Assembly: GCA_963922205.1 (NCBI GenBank)
Contig: CAWUHX010000080.1
Coordinates: 876,814 to 940,813 of the forward strand
Direction: 5' to 3'
DNA from: Romanomermis culicivorax
Lineage: Eukaryota; Nematoda; Enoplea; Mermithida; Mermithidae
DNA length: 64,000 nt
Both the position numbers and the translations under genes were made by a program. The notes under the pieces were generated by a model. That model saw nothing but the letters and a program-made list of their open reading frames with translations, was not told the origin of the DNA and made no database searches. This document shows positions 1 to 10,500 of this stretch, in pieces (positions within the stretch are counted from its first letter, which is position 1; each line of letters opens with the position of its first letter).

Positions 1-180
1 ATTCTACTGCTACTTTTTACCTATCCAAAATAATGCACTTACTTACAGAAACCACTGCATGGGCGTGAAAAAAAAACACACCAGGTACCTGAATTACCCC
101 AGTACAATTTCGGTGGTAGAAAAATTGACTGCCTTAATTCGATTGGTCAGAAAAATGTAGTTTACAGCATCTTAACTGCA

Positions 181-320
181 AATCTAAGCCTAAGCCTAAG
201 CCTAAGCCTGAGCCTGAGCTTAAGCCTGAGCCTATGCCTAAGCCTACGCCTAAGCCTAAGCCTAAGCCTAAACCTAAGCCTAAACCTAAGCCTAAACCCA
301 AGCCTAAATCTATGCTTAAA
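181..320 (+). repeat. Interstitial telomere-like (CCTAAG)n block
   Basis: Head-to-tail copies of CCTAAG, the complement of the nematode telomere unit TTAGGC, with scattered substitutions such as CCTGAG and CCTATG. The block is degenerate and internal, so it is not a chromosome end. A second block in the opposite orientation lies at 56.65-56.95 kb. Confidence 0.8.
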
Positions 321-802
321 CCAAAGCCAGAAAATCAGTCAGAACGAAAAATAGGGGGCCAGACCTTGGATGGGCTGAATGGAGTTCTAGTAATGTCATC
401 TGTGATGATCTGTTGGTACTTGTCATAAGTTAATGAGGAATTTTGAAAATTGATTGATGTCAGGATTATGAGGCTTGCTCTGGACTTGATTGAATCTTGT
501 TGATGTTTAAACATTTAGAGATTCTATGTGCAAATTATTGAATTGAGTTTCTATTGTGGTGTCAATCTTGTGATTTTTATGTTTAAAGTCATCAGCTGTA
601 TGTTTTGATTAGCCTATAAAGATATTATACAACAAGCCTGAGCCTGGGTCTGGAGAAAAATTCAGGCCCAGGCAGGTGAAACTTTGAGCCCGGTTGACCA
701 CTGCCTTTCCAGACATTGGTTCTTGGAGAAGTCAGGTCAGAGATAAATTGTTAAGGGTATCTCCTGCCTAGTGTAGATATGATTCTGAAAAGGTGCAGAT
801 TA
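321..802. other. AT-rich stretch without a gene
   Basis: No exon-like composition or protein similarity was recognised. Positions about 493-603 resemble 4190-4300, so part of this is an old dispersed repeat. Confidence 0.5.
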
Positions 803-858
803 ATAGTCTGTTTTTCTTTAAATGCTTCCAAATAATGAAAGTGGAAAGCAAGTGGTAT

Positions 859-2686
859 TGTAAAAGTTAGATGGGGGTTGTGTTACACAAAGGTTAGGTT
901 ACAGTAGCAGGAATCACACAATCGGAAAATTTCTACAGTGAGAGCAAATTGAGATGGTAGGAAAATCAGGAGTTACGGTTGGAAGCTGACTCTAATGGTA
1001 TTACTGTAGGTGCAGAAATCAAATCAGGTTGATTTCTGAAATCCAAACAGGTTGAAGTCTGCAAGGATTACTGTAAACTTAGATAGGAACTTGTAAATAG
1101 GGAGGAAAACTCAATTTGGAATGGAATCTATGGACAACTTCTATTCTCTCTTTGAACCTCAAAGTCGATATACCCATTCTCATTACTGATTTATTGGCGG
1201 GCACCCTGACCCAAAACAATGGCAAAGGCCGTGACAAATATTTACAAGGCCAAGCATGGAAAACGACAAGCGAAAACGAAATCCCAAATGAAATTCCCGA
1301 AAAGGTGTGGCAAAGCATAGCAATATATACTTGAAATGTTGCATAAAAACAAACATAGAAAGTTATGTTGGAATTTCATGATAATCTTCTTTTTGATCAC
1401 ATTGTAACGTACCTGCTAAAGCAGTACTGTAAATATATAGCATACTGTATGTGATAGACATTTATTAAATATTATTTCATTTTCATATTTTATCATCTCA
1501 AGGGTGTCTGGGATTCACACCCAAACATTCCTATAAAATTATGTGAAGTACTTTATTTTGATCCGTTCACACCCCGGTAGCCCAATGAAGATGCCCCAAT
1601 TAATTTGCACAAACAGCAGCTGGTCCCCTAGAACCTACACTAAACTACACATTCCACGGCTACCAAAATCCCCCATAAAAATCGTAAACAACACCTGCAC
1701 ACAGTAAAATAAGTAAAAGCCCCGCCAGACAATAGTCTCAAGTGTAACAGTAGCGACGGCCCCACAAAACATGTGTATTCAGAGAAACAGATACAGGAAG
1801 CATGCACAGAAGCACAAAGGTGTGGCTAAGCCCACCATAGGAAGCAAGCAATACACGACAAGCATACCATACTAGAAAAGCGTTAAAGGGCGTGACTAAG
1901 TAAGCATGAAAAGCAAAGCAGGAAGTGACGATAGGTGGAAGAAGATGGACAGAAGCACGACCTCCCGCGATGCATGGGGGAGTGGCCAAAAACGTCACAT
2001 AAAAAGAGAAGCAAAGCGTGATTTTATTATTATTGGTGATTATTGAATTCTTTGTTTTTGAAACCGCGCTCGTCTCGTTTTATATTTGCAAGCAGCCATT
2101 TTTACGAAAGCAGTTAAACCCAGGCCCGTTCATAATTTGCAAGCCAAGACCGTGTTCTTTTGTTGTTTGTTGTCGACGTCTCAAAGCAGCCATCGATTAG
2201 TATCTGTATTGCCCCTGTATTGTCGAATCGCCCATCTCCCCTGCGCCCCATTTCGTTGTTGTAACGTCCATTTGGTTAAAGTAAAGTGCTTCACAAAATC
2301 TGGTCGTTACAACGTGATATGCATTTCTTCTTCTTCTTTCAGGCTGGCCAGTCGATGTTTGGTCACATGATGGACGATTTCAGGACGAAAATCATATGGG
2401 TGGGGGATGATGTCGACTCGGAAGGAATTTGAAAGAAAAGAGAAATAAGTTTTTATAATATTTTTATCTAAGTATGGATTATTCGTTTTTATGTTACTTT
2501 CAGAGAAGTAAAAGTTAGATAAACTTAAGAGATTATGAAATAAATATTGTGTGGATAATAAAATGAATGAAAGGTACAGTAGGACGGGCTATAGCAGGGA
2601 AAAACTCATGGATTACTGTAGGAAAGGTATGTAAAATGACAAGGTGTACTGTAGGTTGTTTCATTTTTTGTTGTTGGTATTTTACA
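859..2686. mobile_element. Insertion with TGTAAAA...TTTTACA ends and GTAT duplication
   Basis: This segment interrupts the MITE at 803-2883. It begins TGTAAAA, ends TTTTACA, and is flanked by GTAT at 855-858 and 2687-2690. TG...CA ends with a 4-bp duplication suggest an LTR-type insertion, perhaps a solo LTR of another family. It was later hit by the solo LTR at 1403-2311. No coding potential was recognised; an open frame near 1116-1334 resembles nothing I know. Confidence 0.4.
1403..2311 (+). mobile_element. Solo LTR, family of the 9.2-kb retrotransposon
   Basis: Starts TGTAACG and ends CGTTACA, and is similar along its length to the LTRs of the full element but in the opposite orientation. 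Flanks are ACAT and ACGT, so the 4-bp duplication has one mismatch or was never perfect. Confidence 0.85.
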
Positions 2687-2963
2687 GTATTTCAGATTTT
2701 TGTGATTTTCTGATAAACATTGTATCATGTAGGCCTGGAACTTTGTGAGCATACTGGCCTAACCTTTACCAATTTTTCGAGTGAAAAAGTGTACAGCAAG
2801 AACTTTGAGTAAACAATTTTGACGGCAGTACTGATTTGTGTCGCTTTTCTATTTGGAAGCATTTTATAAAAAAACAGACTATAGATACTATTTTAATATC
2901 AGTACCTACTAGATACTGATATCAGAATACTATCTAGTGTAATGGTTCTCACACACTGGGTGG

Positions 2964-3857
2964 TGTAATGACCAGATTTGTGTGAGGTACTTTACTTCTA
3001 ACCAATCGGTCGATACGGCGGGGAAAAAGGGCACGGGCGGTACAATACGTGGCGATAATATACGGCTTTACAATACTCGACGGCTGCTTTAGACGTCGAT
3101 ACGGCAACGATAACGATAAACGCGGCGATTACACACAGCTTAATTGCTTCCGAATACAAATGAGACTCGCTCTCAAAACAATGCTTGCAAATACGGGGCG
3201 CGGGGTCGAAAAAATTGAACGATACAAGAATGATCAAATCAGGCTTTGCTTCTTCTTTTATACGACGTTTTTAGCCACTCCCTGGGTGTCGCGGGAGGTC
3301 AAGCTTCTGTCCATCTTCTTCCGCCAATCGTCGCTTCCTGCTACACTTTTTATGCTTACTTAGTTACGCCTCTCTAACGCTTTCCTGGTACTGTATGCTT
3401 TCTGTGCTTTGCTTGCTTCCTAGGGTGGGCTTGGCCACACCTTTGTGCTTCTGTGCATGCTTCCTGTATCGGTTTCTCTGTATACACATGTTTTGTGGGG
3501 CCGCCGCTACCGTTACACTTGAGACTACTGTCTGGCGGGGCTTCTATGTATCTTACTGTGTGCAGGTGTTGTTTACGATTTTTATGGGGGATTACAGTAG
3601 CTGTGGAATGTGTAGTTTAGTGTAGGTTCTAGGGGAACAGCTGCCGTTTGTGCAAATTAATTAGGGCATCTTAATTGGGCTACCGGAGTGTGAACGGATC
3701 CAAATAAAGTACTTCACGTAATTTTGTAGGAATGTTTGGGTGTGAATCCCAGACACCCTTGAGACGATAAAATGTGAAAATAAAATAATATCTAATAAAT
3801 GTCTATTACATACAGTATGCTACATATTTACAGTACTGCTTTAGCAGGTACGTTACA
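2964..3857 (-). mobile_element. Solo LTR, same family
   Basis: Begins TGTAATG (one change from the family TGTAACG) and ends CGTTACA. A perfect GTGG duplication flanks it at 2960-2963 and 3858-3861, so recombination between two LTRs of one insertion is the likely origin. Same orientation as the full element at 18.8-28.0 kb. Confidence 0.9.
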
Positions 3858-4559
3858 GTGGTAGCTCTGACTGCACAGCCCTGCATCGCCTGTTGCGACT
3901 GCAGCAGTGCCACAAAAATCCAGGTCTGGGTCTGTGACTTGGATGAGCAACATCAAGTCTATGGGCTCAGAGTTAAATGCATGATGACACCTTTTGCCCA
4001 TCATCACACTAGACAACATGTAGATTTAAATTAAGATATTAGCAATCTATATCCTCGGAAAATGCTGATAAAAATTATTTTACTTATAACGCTGCAGTTC
4101 GATAGAAAAGTAACATTTTTCTCATTAACAGCCACAGGAATCTATCCCCAAAAAGCATGATTTTGGAAAAAAACTGTGGTTAGTGATGCTATGAATCTTG
4201 TTGAAATTTCAACATTCAGAGCCTCTGTTATGTGCAAATTATTGAACACAGTTCCTACTATATCAATTTCGAGATTTTTACGTTTAAAAAGGATTTTTGT
4301 CCCGTCATTTTCAGCATTGAAAATCCGGCATTGTTTGAAATCGATCTGGCATTTTTCTGGCACTATTTTCTAAAAATTCTAGCATTCCCTAAAAATTTCA
4401 TCTGACAACATTGACGAACACATATCTACGACAGCCTCGCTGGAAGATTTTACTATATGTATAAATAAATTGCACCAAAGCATACATTGAGGCCAAAATC
4501 CAATCACCACAACCGGTTTCATAGAGAAAAAAACAAAAAAATCTTCAATTACAGTAATC
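3858..4559. other. Non-coding stretch with a diverged dispersed repeat
   Basis: No gene recognised. Positions about 4190-4303 are a diverged second copy of 493-603; both contain ATGTGCAAATTATTGAA and end near ACGTTTA or ATGTTTA. Confidence 0.5.
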
Positions 4560-5205
4560 CAAATTTTCTGAAAATCTGCAAAAGTGAAGAAAATTGATTG
4601 ATTACCGTAAAATTTGAACCGCTAACAATAAACTGATAGTCAAATTTTAAAAAATTGCGCGCCTCAACATCGTGCCACAAATACAGTAAGTTTACAGTGA
4701 ACTGTAAAAACTACAGTAATTTTTTTGTCAAGCCTAAATTCCTGGAAATATTTCAATTTCTGCAAATTTCAATCCTACAGTAAGTAACATAAGTCTAAAA
4801 AGAAAACTGATGTTGGATCCACTTATAGTAAACTAATGATGTTTCGGACAATAATTACAGTAAGCCTACAGTAAACTTTAAAAACTACAGTAATTTTTTT
4901 CGAGCTCAATACCCGAAAAATTTTCACTTTTTGCAAATGTCAATTCTAAAGTAACCCAAGTCCAAAGAGAAAACTGATGTCTAGCAGTAAACTAATGATT
5001 ATTCCCGGGAAAAGAATTACAGTAATTTGTAAAAACTACGGTAATTTTTTTAGTTAAATTCCTTGAAAATTCTCAGTTTTTGCAAATTCAAATTCTACAT
5101 TAACCCAAGTCCAAAGGGAAAACTGATGTAGGAGCTACTTAGAGTGCTGGTAATCAAGCTTCGGAAAATATCATCTTAATACGGTACCACGATTACAGTG
5201 AGCAT

Positions 5206-5631
5206 CAAACATGTAATTGGGGGGAAGTGCTATGGGACCCCCCCCCAGAAATCGTCGACCATATGGCTTGCCATTGGGCGACCACCCCCCCCCCCCCAGG
5301 ATTTTCCAATCCAATGGCTAGCCTTATGGCAGCCATTGGGACCCCCATACTTTTGGTCAGAAGAATACTGAAAAATGTGAATTTTTGAACGAAAAATGGT
5401 AGAAAATGCGAATTTTCTTGGCGCTTCGCGCCATGGATACATTTTTTCGGCCTTTTTAGGAAAAAATTACTAATTTTTGAACTATTTTTCGGACTTTTTC
5501 CGTGAAAAAATCGAATTTTTTCCCTTGTGAGACCCCTCCTCCCAAAATTTAAGGAATTACTGAGCCCCGGCTCCAAAAAGGTCGCCCAGCCCCCCCCCCC
5601 CCTTAGACCTCGGGGCTCCGTTACATGTATG
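5206..5631. mobile_element. hAT-like MITE, copy 1
   Basis: Termini are CAAACATGTAATTGG and, on the other end, the complement of CATACATGTAACGG. A perfect 8-bp duplication GTGAGCAT lies at 5198-5205 and 5632-5639; 8-bp duplications are typical of hAT transposons. The interior has long C runs and palindromic GGCTAGCC-like blocks and no coding sequence. Confidence 0.85.
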
Positions 5632-6161
5632 GTGAGCATAGAGTAAACTGTAGAAACTGTAGTAATTTTTTTCAAGCTAAATTCCTGAAAAAATTTCAAT
5701 GTTTGCGAATTTCAATTCTACAGTAACTAGGTACAAAGAGAAACGACGTTAGAGCCACAAGGTTTGGAGAACAATTACAGTAGCTTACAGTAAACTTTAA
5801 AAAACTGCAGTAAATTTTTTCGAGCTAAATTCCTAAAATATTTTCAATTTTCGCAAATTTCAATTGTACAGTAACCTAAGTCCAAAGGGAAAACTGATGT
5901 TGGAGCTACTTACAGTAAACTGGTGATCAAACTTTGGAGAATGGCACCTTAATATAGTATCATGATTACAGTAAACCTACAGTAAACTGGAAAAGCTGCA
6001 GTATTTTTTTCAAGCTAAAATTTTGAAAAAGTTTTCAGTTTCGGCGATTTTCAATTCTACAGTAAGTCCGAAGAGAAAACTGATGTTGGAGACATTAACA
6101 GTAAACTGATGATCAAGTTTTGAAAATTGGCGAGAGTATAGTACCATAAATACAGTCAGCC

Positions 6162-6988
6162 CGTACATGTAATTGGGCAGAGTGCTATTGGAAGCCCCCC
6201 CCCCCCCCAGAAATCGACGGCCATTTGGCTAGCCGTTGTGGGACCCCCCAGGATTTTCCAATCCTATGGCTAGCCATGTGGTAGTCAAGGGGACCCTCAT
6301 ACTCATACATGTAACGGAGCTCCGAGGTCTGGGGGGGGGGGGTTGGAGCACTTTTTTGGGGCCGGGGGTCAGTAATTCCCAAAATTTTAGGGGGAGGGGT
6401 CCCTGAAGGAAAAAAAAGTTCGATTTTTTCCATGAAAAATGTCCGAAAAACGGTTTAAAAAGGAGTAATTTTTGTCTAAAAAGTGATAAAATATGTACTT
6501 ATGGCGCGATGCGCCGAGAAAATTGACGTTTTTGACCATTCTTTGTTCAAAAATTGACATTTTTCATGGAAAAAATGACATTTTTCAGTATTTTTCCGAC
6601 TAAAACTATGGGGTTCCCTAGGGCTACCATATGGCTAGCCATAGGATTGGAAAATCCTGTGGGGGTCGCCCAATGGCTAGCCATACGGTCGACGATTTCT
6701 GGGGGGGGGGGTTCCCATAGCACTTCCCCCCCAATTACATGTATGCTCATACTTCTGGCTGGAAAAATACTGAAAAATGACAGTTTTTTGATGAAAAATG
6801 TCATTTTTTACAGTTTTTAAAACAAAAATTACTATTTTTTGGAGCGTTTTTTGTACTTTTTTGGCCAAAAAATCAAATTTTTTTTCCTCCAGGGACCGCT
6901 CCCCTAAAATTTTTGGGTAATCACTGACCCCCGGCGCGAAAAAAGTCGCCTGACCCCCGCAGACCTCGGGGCGTCCATTACATGTATG
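6162..6988. mobile_element. hAT-like MITE, copy 2 (host of copy 3)
   Basis: Starts CGTACATGTAATTGGG and ends CCATTACATGTATG. A perfect 8-bp duplication AGTCAGCC lies at 6154-6161 and 6989-6996. The extra length over the other copies is explained by copy 3 (6304-6745) inserted inside it. Confidence 0.85.
6304..6745. mobile_element. hAT-like MITE, copy 3, nested in copy 2
   Basis: Starts CATACATGTAACGGAGC and ends CAATTACATGTATG, with a perfect 8-bp duplication CTCATACT at 6296-6303 and 6746-6753. It is nearly the same sequence as the copy at 11,409-11,838, including GGCGCGAWGCGCC and long G runs. Confidence 0.88.
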
Positions 6989-7089
6989 AGTCAGCCACAT
7001 GGTAAACTGTTGATCAGGCCTTGGGAAATGGCACCTAGATACAGTAGCATAACTACAATGAGGCTACAGTAAACTGTAAAAATTTTTTG

Positions 7090-7520
7090 TTAAACCAAAA
7101 TTCCTCGCTCATCAGCCGTTTGTAGTGCCTCGCAAATCATAGGCGATTCGACGCGCAACACGTATTCGCACGTGCGCGGCTCCAACAAAGTTAAGGAGAC
7201 GGCGTTCAACGAAACGTCCTTGGACGTCAAACATTTGAGTCGGACTTCGACGCTCCGATCTCGCTCGGTCTCCGGGCATCGATCGCCCCGGCCGTAAAAA
7301 TGGCTAACTTGCAAGACGGACGACGATCGATCTTGAGCCCCGGACGACGATTGGTCTTGGGCGCGGAACGGTCTCTTGTGGGGCCGATCGGACAACCACC
7401 GGGAATGTAGGTCCAAATCCCAAAGGCCCAATAAAATTTTGGCCGTCGTCGAACCGTCCTGTTCGTCGACGTGGTATTGAAGAACGTGCTTTTGGTGGCA
7501 ATATTCGAAACGCCACCAAC
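7090..7520 (-). CDS. ERLEC1: ERLEC1 exon 5: MRH domain 2 and stop
   Basis: Acceptor TTTTCTAG before 7520 completes Gly and continues WWRFEYCHQKHVLQYH, the second MRH signature. HFYGRGD and a Cys block, TCEYVLRVESPMIC, and an ALQTADERG tail follow. The stop TAA is at 7090-7092. Only five residues follow TADERG, as is usual for the family. No ER-retention tetrapeptide is present, which is also normal for ERLEC1. Confidence 0.92.
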
Positions 7521-10500
7521 CTAGAAAATGGGATTTTTGAAGGAAAAAATTCAAATTTAAAAGAAAAACAACAATAATTTTGAAAATTTTAGAAAAAGTT
7601 GAATTTCAAACTATTTTTCCAGTTGGTAAAGCAATTTTTTTCAAAAATTTTTTCGTCAAAACATAATAAATTTAAATTTTCTTTTAAAGAAATATATATT
7701 TAGATTTTTTCGAAAAAAATTTTTTTCTAATTTTGAAATTAAATATCTTATTTTCAAAACAAATTGTTTTATTTTTAAAAAATTCAAATTTCAAAAAAAA
7801 ATAATTCTTTTCTAAGTTTTTTCAAGAAATTTTTTTCCAATCAAAATTGTCATATTAAACAACTTTTTTTTTAATTTTTTTCCCGATAAAATTTTTTTGA
7901 ATATTTTCCAATGAAAAAATTTTGCAAAAAAAATTTTTTAATTAAAAAAAATTGAATTTCTTATCAAAAAAACATTTTTTCAGTTTCTCAAACAAAAATA
8001 TCAAAATTTTCGCACATAAAAAGAAAATGTAGATTAATCCAAGAAATACAAATTTCCTACATAAAGCAGAAAAAATCAGGAAAATTAAAAAAACCAGATG
8101 CATAAAAAATCAAAATTGATAGAAAGTGAAAAATGAGGGAAAATTGTAAAAAAACAGAGGTTTTTACAAAAAAAACATGAAAATCGAAAAATGAGAAATT
8201 TCTCAATAAACAATGAAAAAAACAAAAAAGCAAAAAAAGTAGAAAAAGTAGAAAAATGCTTTATTTCCTCATCAAAAGGCAAGAAATAAAAACAAAAAGG
8301 AAGAACGAAAAAGAAGAAACAGGAAAAGAAAAAAGTAACAACAAAATGCACATTGATCTAGGAAAAGGCGAAAAATATAAAAACGAAGGAGAAAAATGAG
8401 ATAAAAGGAAAAAAACTAAAAAAAGACAAAAACTGAAATGAAAAAACGCAGATTTTTCTAAATATGACAAAAAACGTAAAAATAATGAGGGAAAAATGAA
8501 AAAAGAAAAAGTGAAAAACGAAAAAAAAAGAAAAACAAAGTGATGAAATGATAGAAAAGAGAGTAAAAGCTTTTCTTACAAAAAAACGATTTGCAAACAA
8601 ACGGAAAAAACAAATATTGTACAGAAGAGCAGAAAAAATTTCAGAAAAATAGAAGATGATGAAAAATCGAGAAAGTTTTCGCTAAAAAATGGAAAGAGAA
8701 AAAATCCAGAGGAAAAAATTATTCAAAAAAAATGAAAAATGATGTACAATAAAAATGGAAACAATCAAAAAATGCAAAAACAATCATGAAAGAAAAGAAA
8801 AGCAAAAATATTCAAAAAAATTAAAAAAAAAACAAAAATGTCAAAACAATAAGGAAAATGGCAGATTTTTTCGGAAAAAATTAAAAATGCAGAAAATCCT
8901 GAAAAATAAAAAAAGAGAAAAAATTAAGAAAAAAAATATTTCCAAGAAAATGAAACACGCAAATATAAACTTCGAAAATTATATGAAATTAAAATGAAAA
9001 AAAGCAAAAAAATGTAAGAACGATCATAAAAAACAGAAAAGCAGACACATTTAAAAATGGAGATTTTTTAGAAAAAACAAAAAAAGTGAAAGCAGTGGCA
9101 GATTTCCTATAGAAAAAAGCAGAAAAGTCGGACAAATACAGGTTTTTTACAGAAAAAAACTGAAGCAAAAAATCGAGAAAAAAGCTTTTTTCAAAAATCA
9201 AATACACAAAAAAAGTTCCGAAAATGATATAAAATGAAAATATAACAAAAACAAACAAAAAAGGTAAAAAACAAAAGAAAAAATTGAAAAAAACTGAAAA
9301 AATAAATAAACTAAAAAATAAAGAAAACTAAAATGAAAAAATTGCAGATTTTTTTAAAAAAAGCAGAAAATGTAAAAACAAAGGGCAAAAAACGAAAAAG
9401 AGAAAAAATCAATTTTTCTACAGAGAGAAGAAAAATAAAAAAAAATTTGCAAAATTTTTCTTTGAAACAATACGCTAAAAAATTCCGAAAAATGATGTAG
9501 AATGAAAACGGGGAAAAGGAAGAAAAAAAAAGAAAAGCAGATGAAATACATAAAAAAGCTGGAAAATTGTAGATTTTTTTCAGAAAAAGCAGAAAATACA
9601 AAAACAAAAGGAAAAAAAAAAACGGAAAATTTCTCATGAAATTTTCTGAAAAAAGGCAAAAACAGGGGAAAACGAGAAAAAAGGAGAAATGAAATTCTTT
9701 TAGAGAAAGCCCGGGCATGAAAAATGCCCAAAAAATTAGATGATGAGGGTTTTTTAGAAAAAGCAATGAAAATATATAAAAAATTGAAATATTGCATATT
9801 TTTCTACAGACAAAACAACAGAAATATGTAAAAATAAAAGACAATACAAATTCGTTTACAAAAAACATTAAAAATGCAAAAAAATGCAGACTTTTTTAGA
9901 AAAAAAATACAAATTTTCTACGGAAAAGCAGAAAAATATGAAAAAAACAAAAAAATTAAGATTTTCCGGGGAAAAAAAACAAAAAATGTAAAAAACATTA
10001 GAAAAATGACAAATCTTATCAGAAAAAAATGAAGAAAAGCCAGAAAAATACAAAAGAGAAAAAATCAAGAAAAAAAAATTTTGAAAAAAATGAAATGAGC
10101 AAAATAAGCAAAATTATGTAAAATAAAAATGATAAAAAAGTAAAAAAAAAATCGGAAAAAGATGAAAACACCAAAAATACAGATTTTTTTAGAAAAAATA
10201 AAAAATGAAAAAGAATTGAGAAAATAATCGAGAAAAAATTTTCTCGATAAAATAAGATACCGAAAAAAGTTCGAAAAATGATGTAAAATAAAAATAACAA
10301 AAAAAGGCAAAAATTGGTACAGAAAAGCAGAAAAATTGAAGAAAACGGAAAAATACAGAAGCATAAAAAATTTGAAAAAAAATTTTCTTTAAAATGAAAC
10401 CAGCAAAACAAAAGAAAAATGATATAGATTGAAAATGAAAAAAAAACAGTAAGAATGGAAAAAGATGAAAAAAGGAAAATTTTAAAGAAAAATCTACAAA

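Larger units (their letters stand above)
803..2883. mobile_element. TA-type MITE copy split by a later insertion
   Basis: The left part (803-859) begins with the AGTCTGTTTTTCTT terminus and the right part (2688-2883) ends in AAAAACAGACTATA, the same termini as the intact 249-bp copies at 31.2 and 42.8 kb. Removing the DNA in between restores the usual order of the family. The two parts meet at a duplicated GTATT. Confidence 0.65.
4560..7089. repeat. Imperfect tandem satellite, units about 150-185 bp, interrupted by MITEs
   Basis: Each unit carries CTACAGTAA-type motifs, a GAGAAAACTGATGT-like block (near 4801, 4969, 5117, 5736, 5897 and 6073) and a TGCAAATTTCAATTCTACAG-like block. The hAT-like MITEs at 5206-5631 and 6162-6988 break the array. 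The last unit reaches the ERLEC1 stop codon, so the 3' UTR of that gene probably lies in satellite DNA. Confidence 0.7.

Noticed and set aside
1116..1334. 72-codon plus-strand frame
   Set aside because: It has a matching antisense frame, lies inside a transposon-like insert and resembles no known family.
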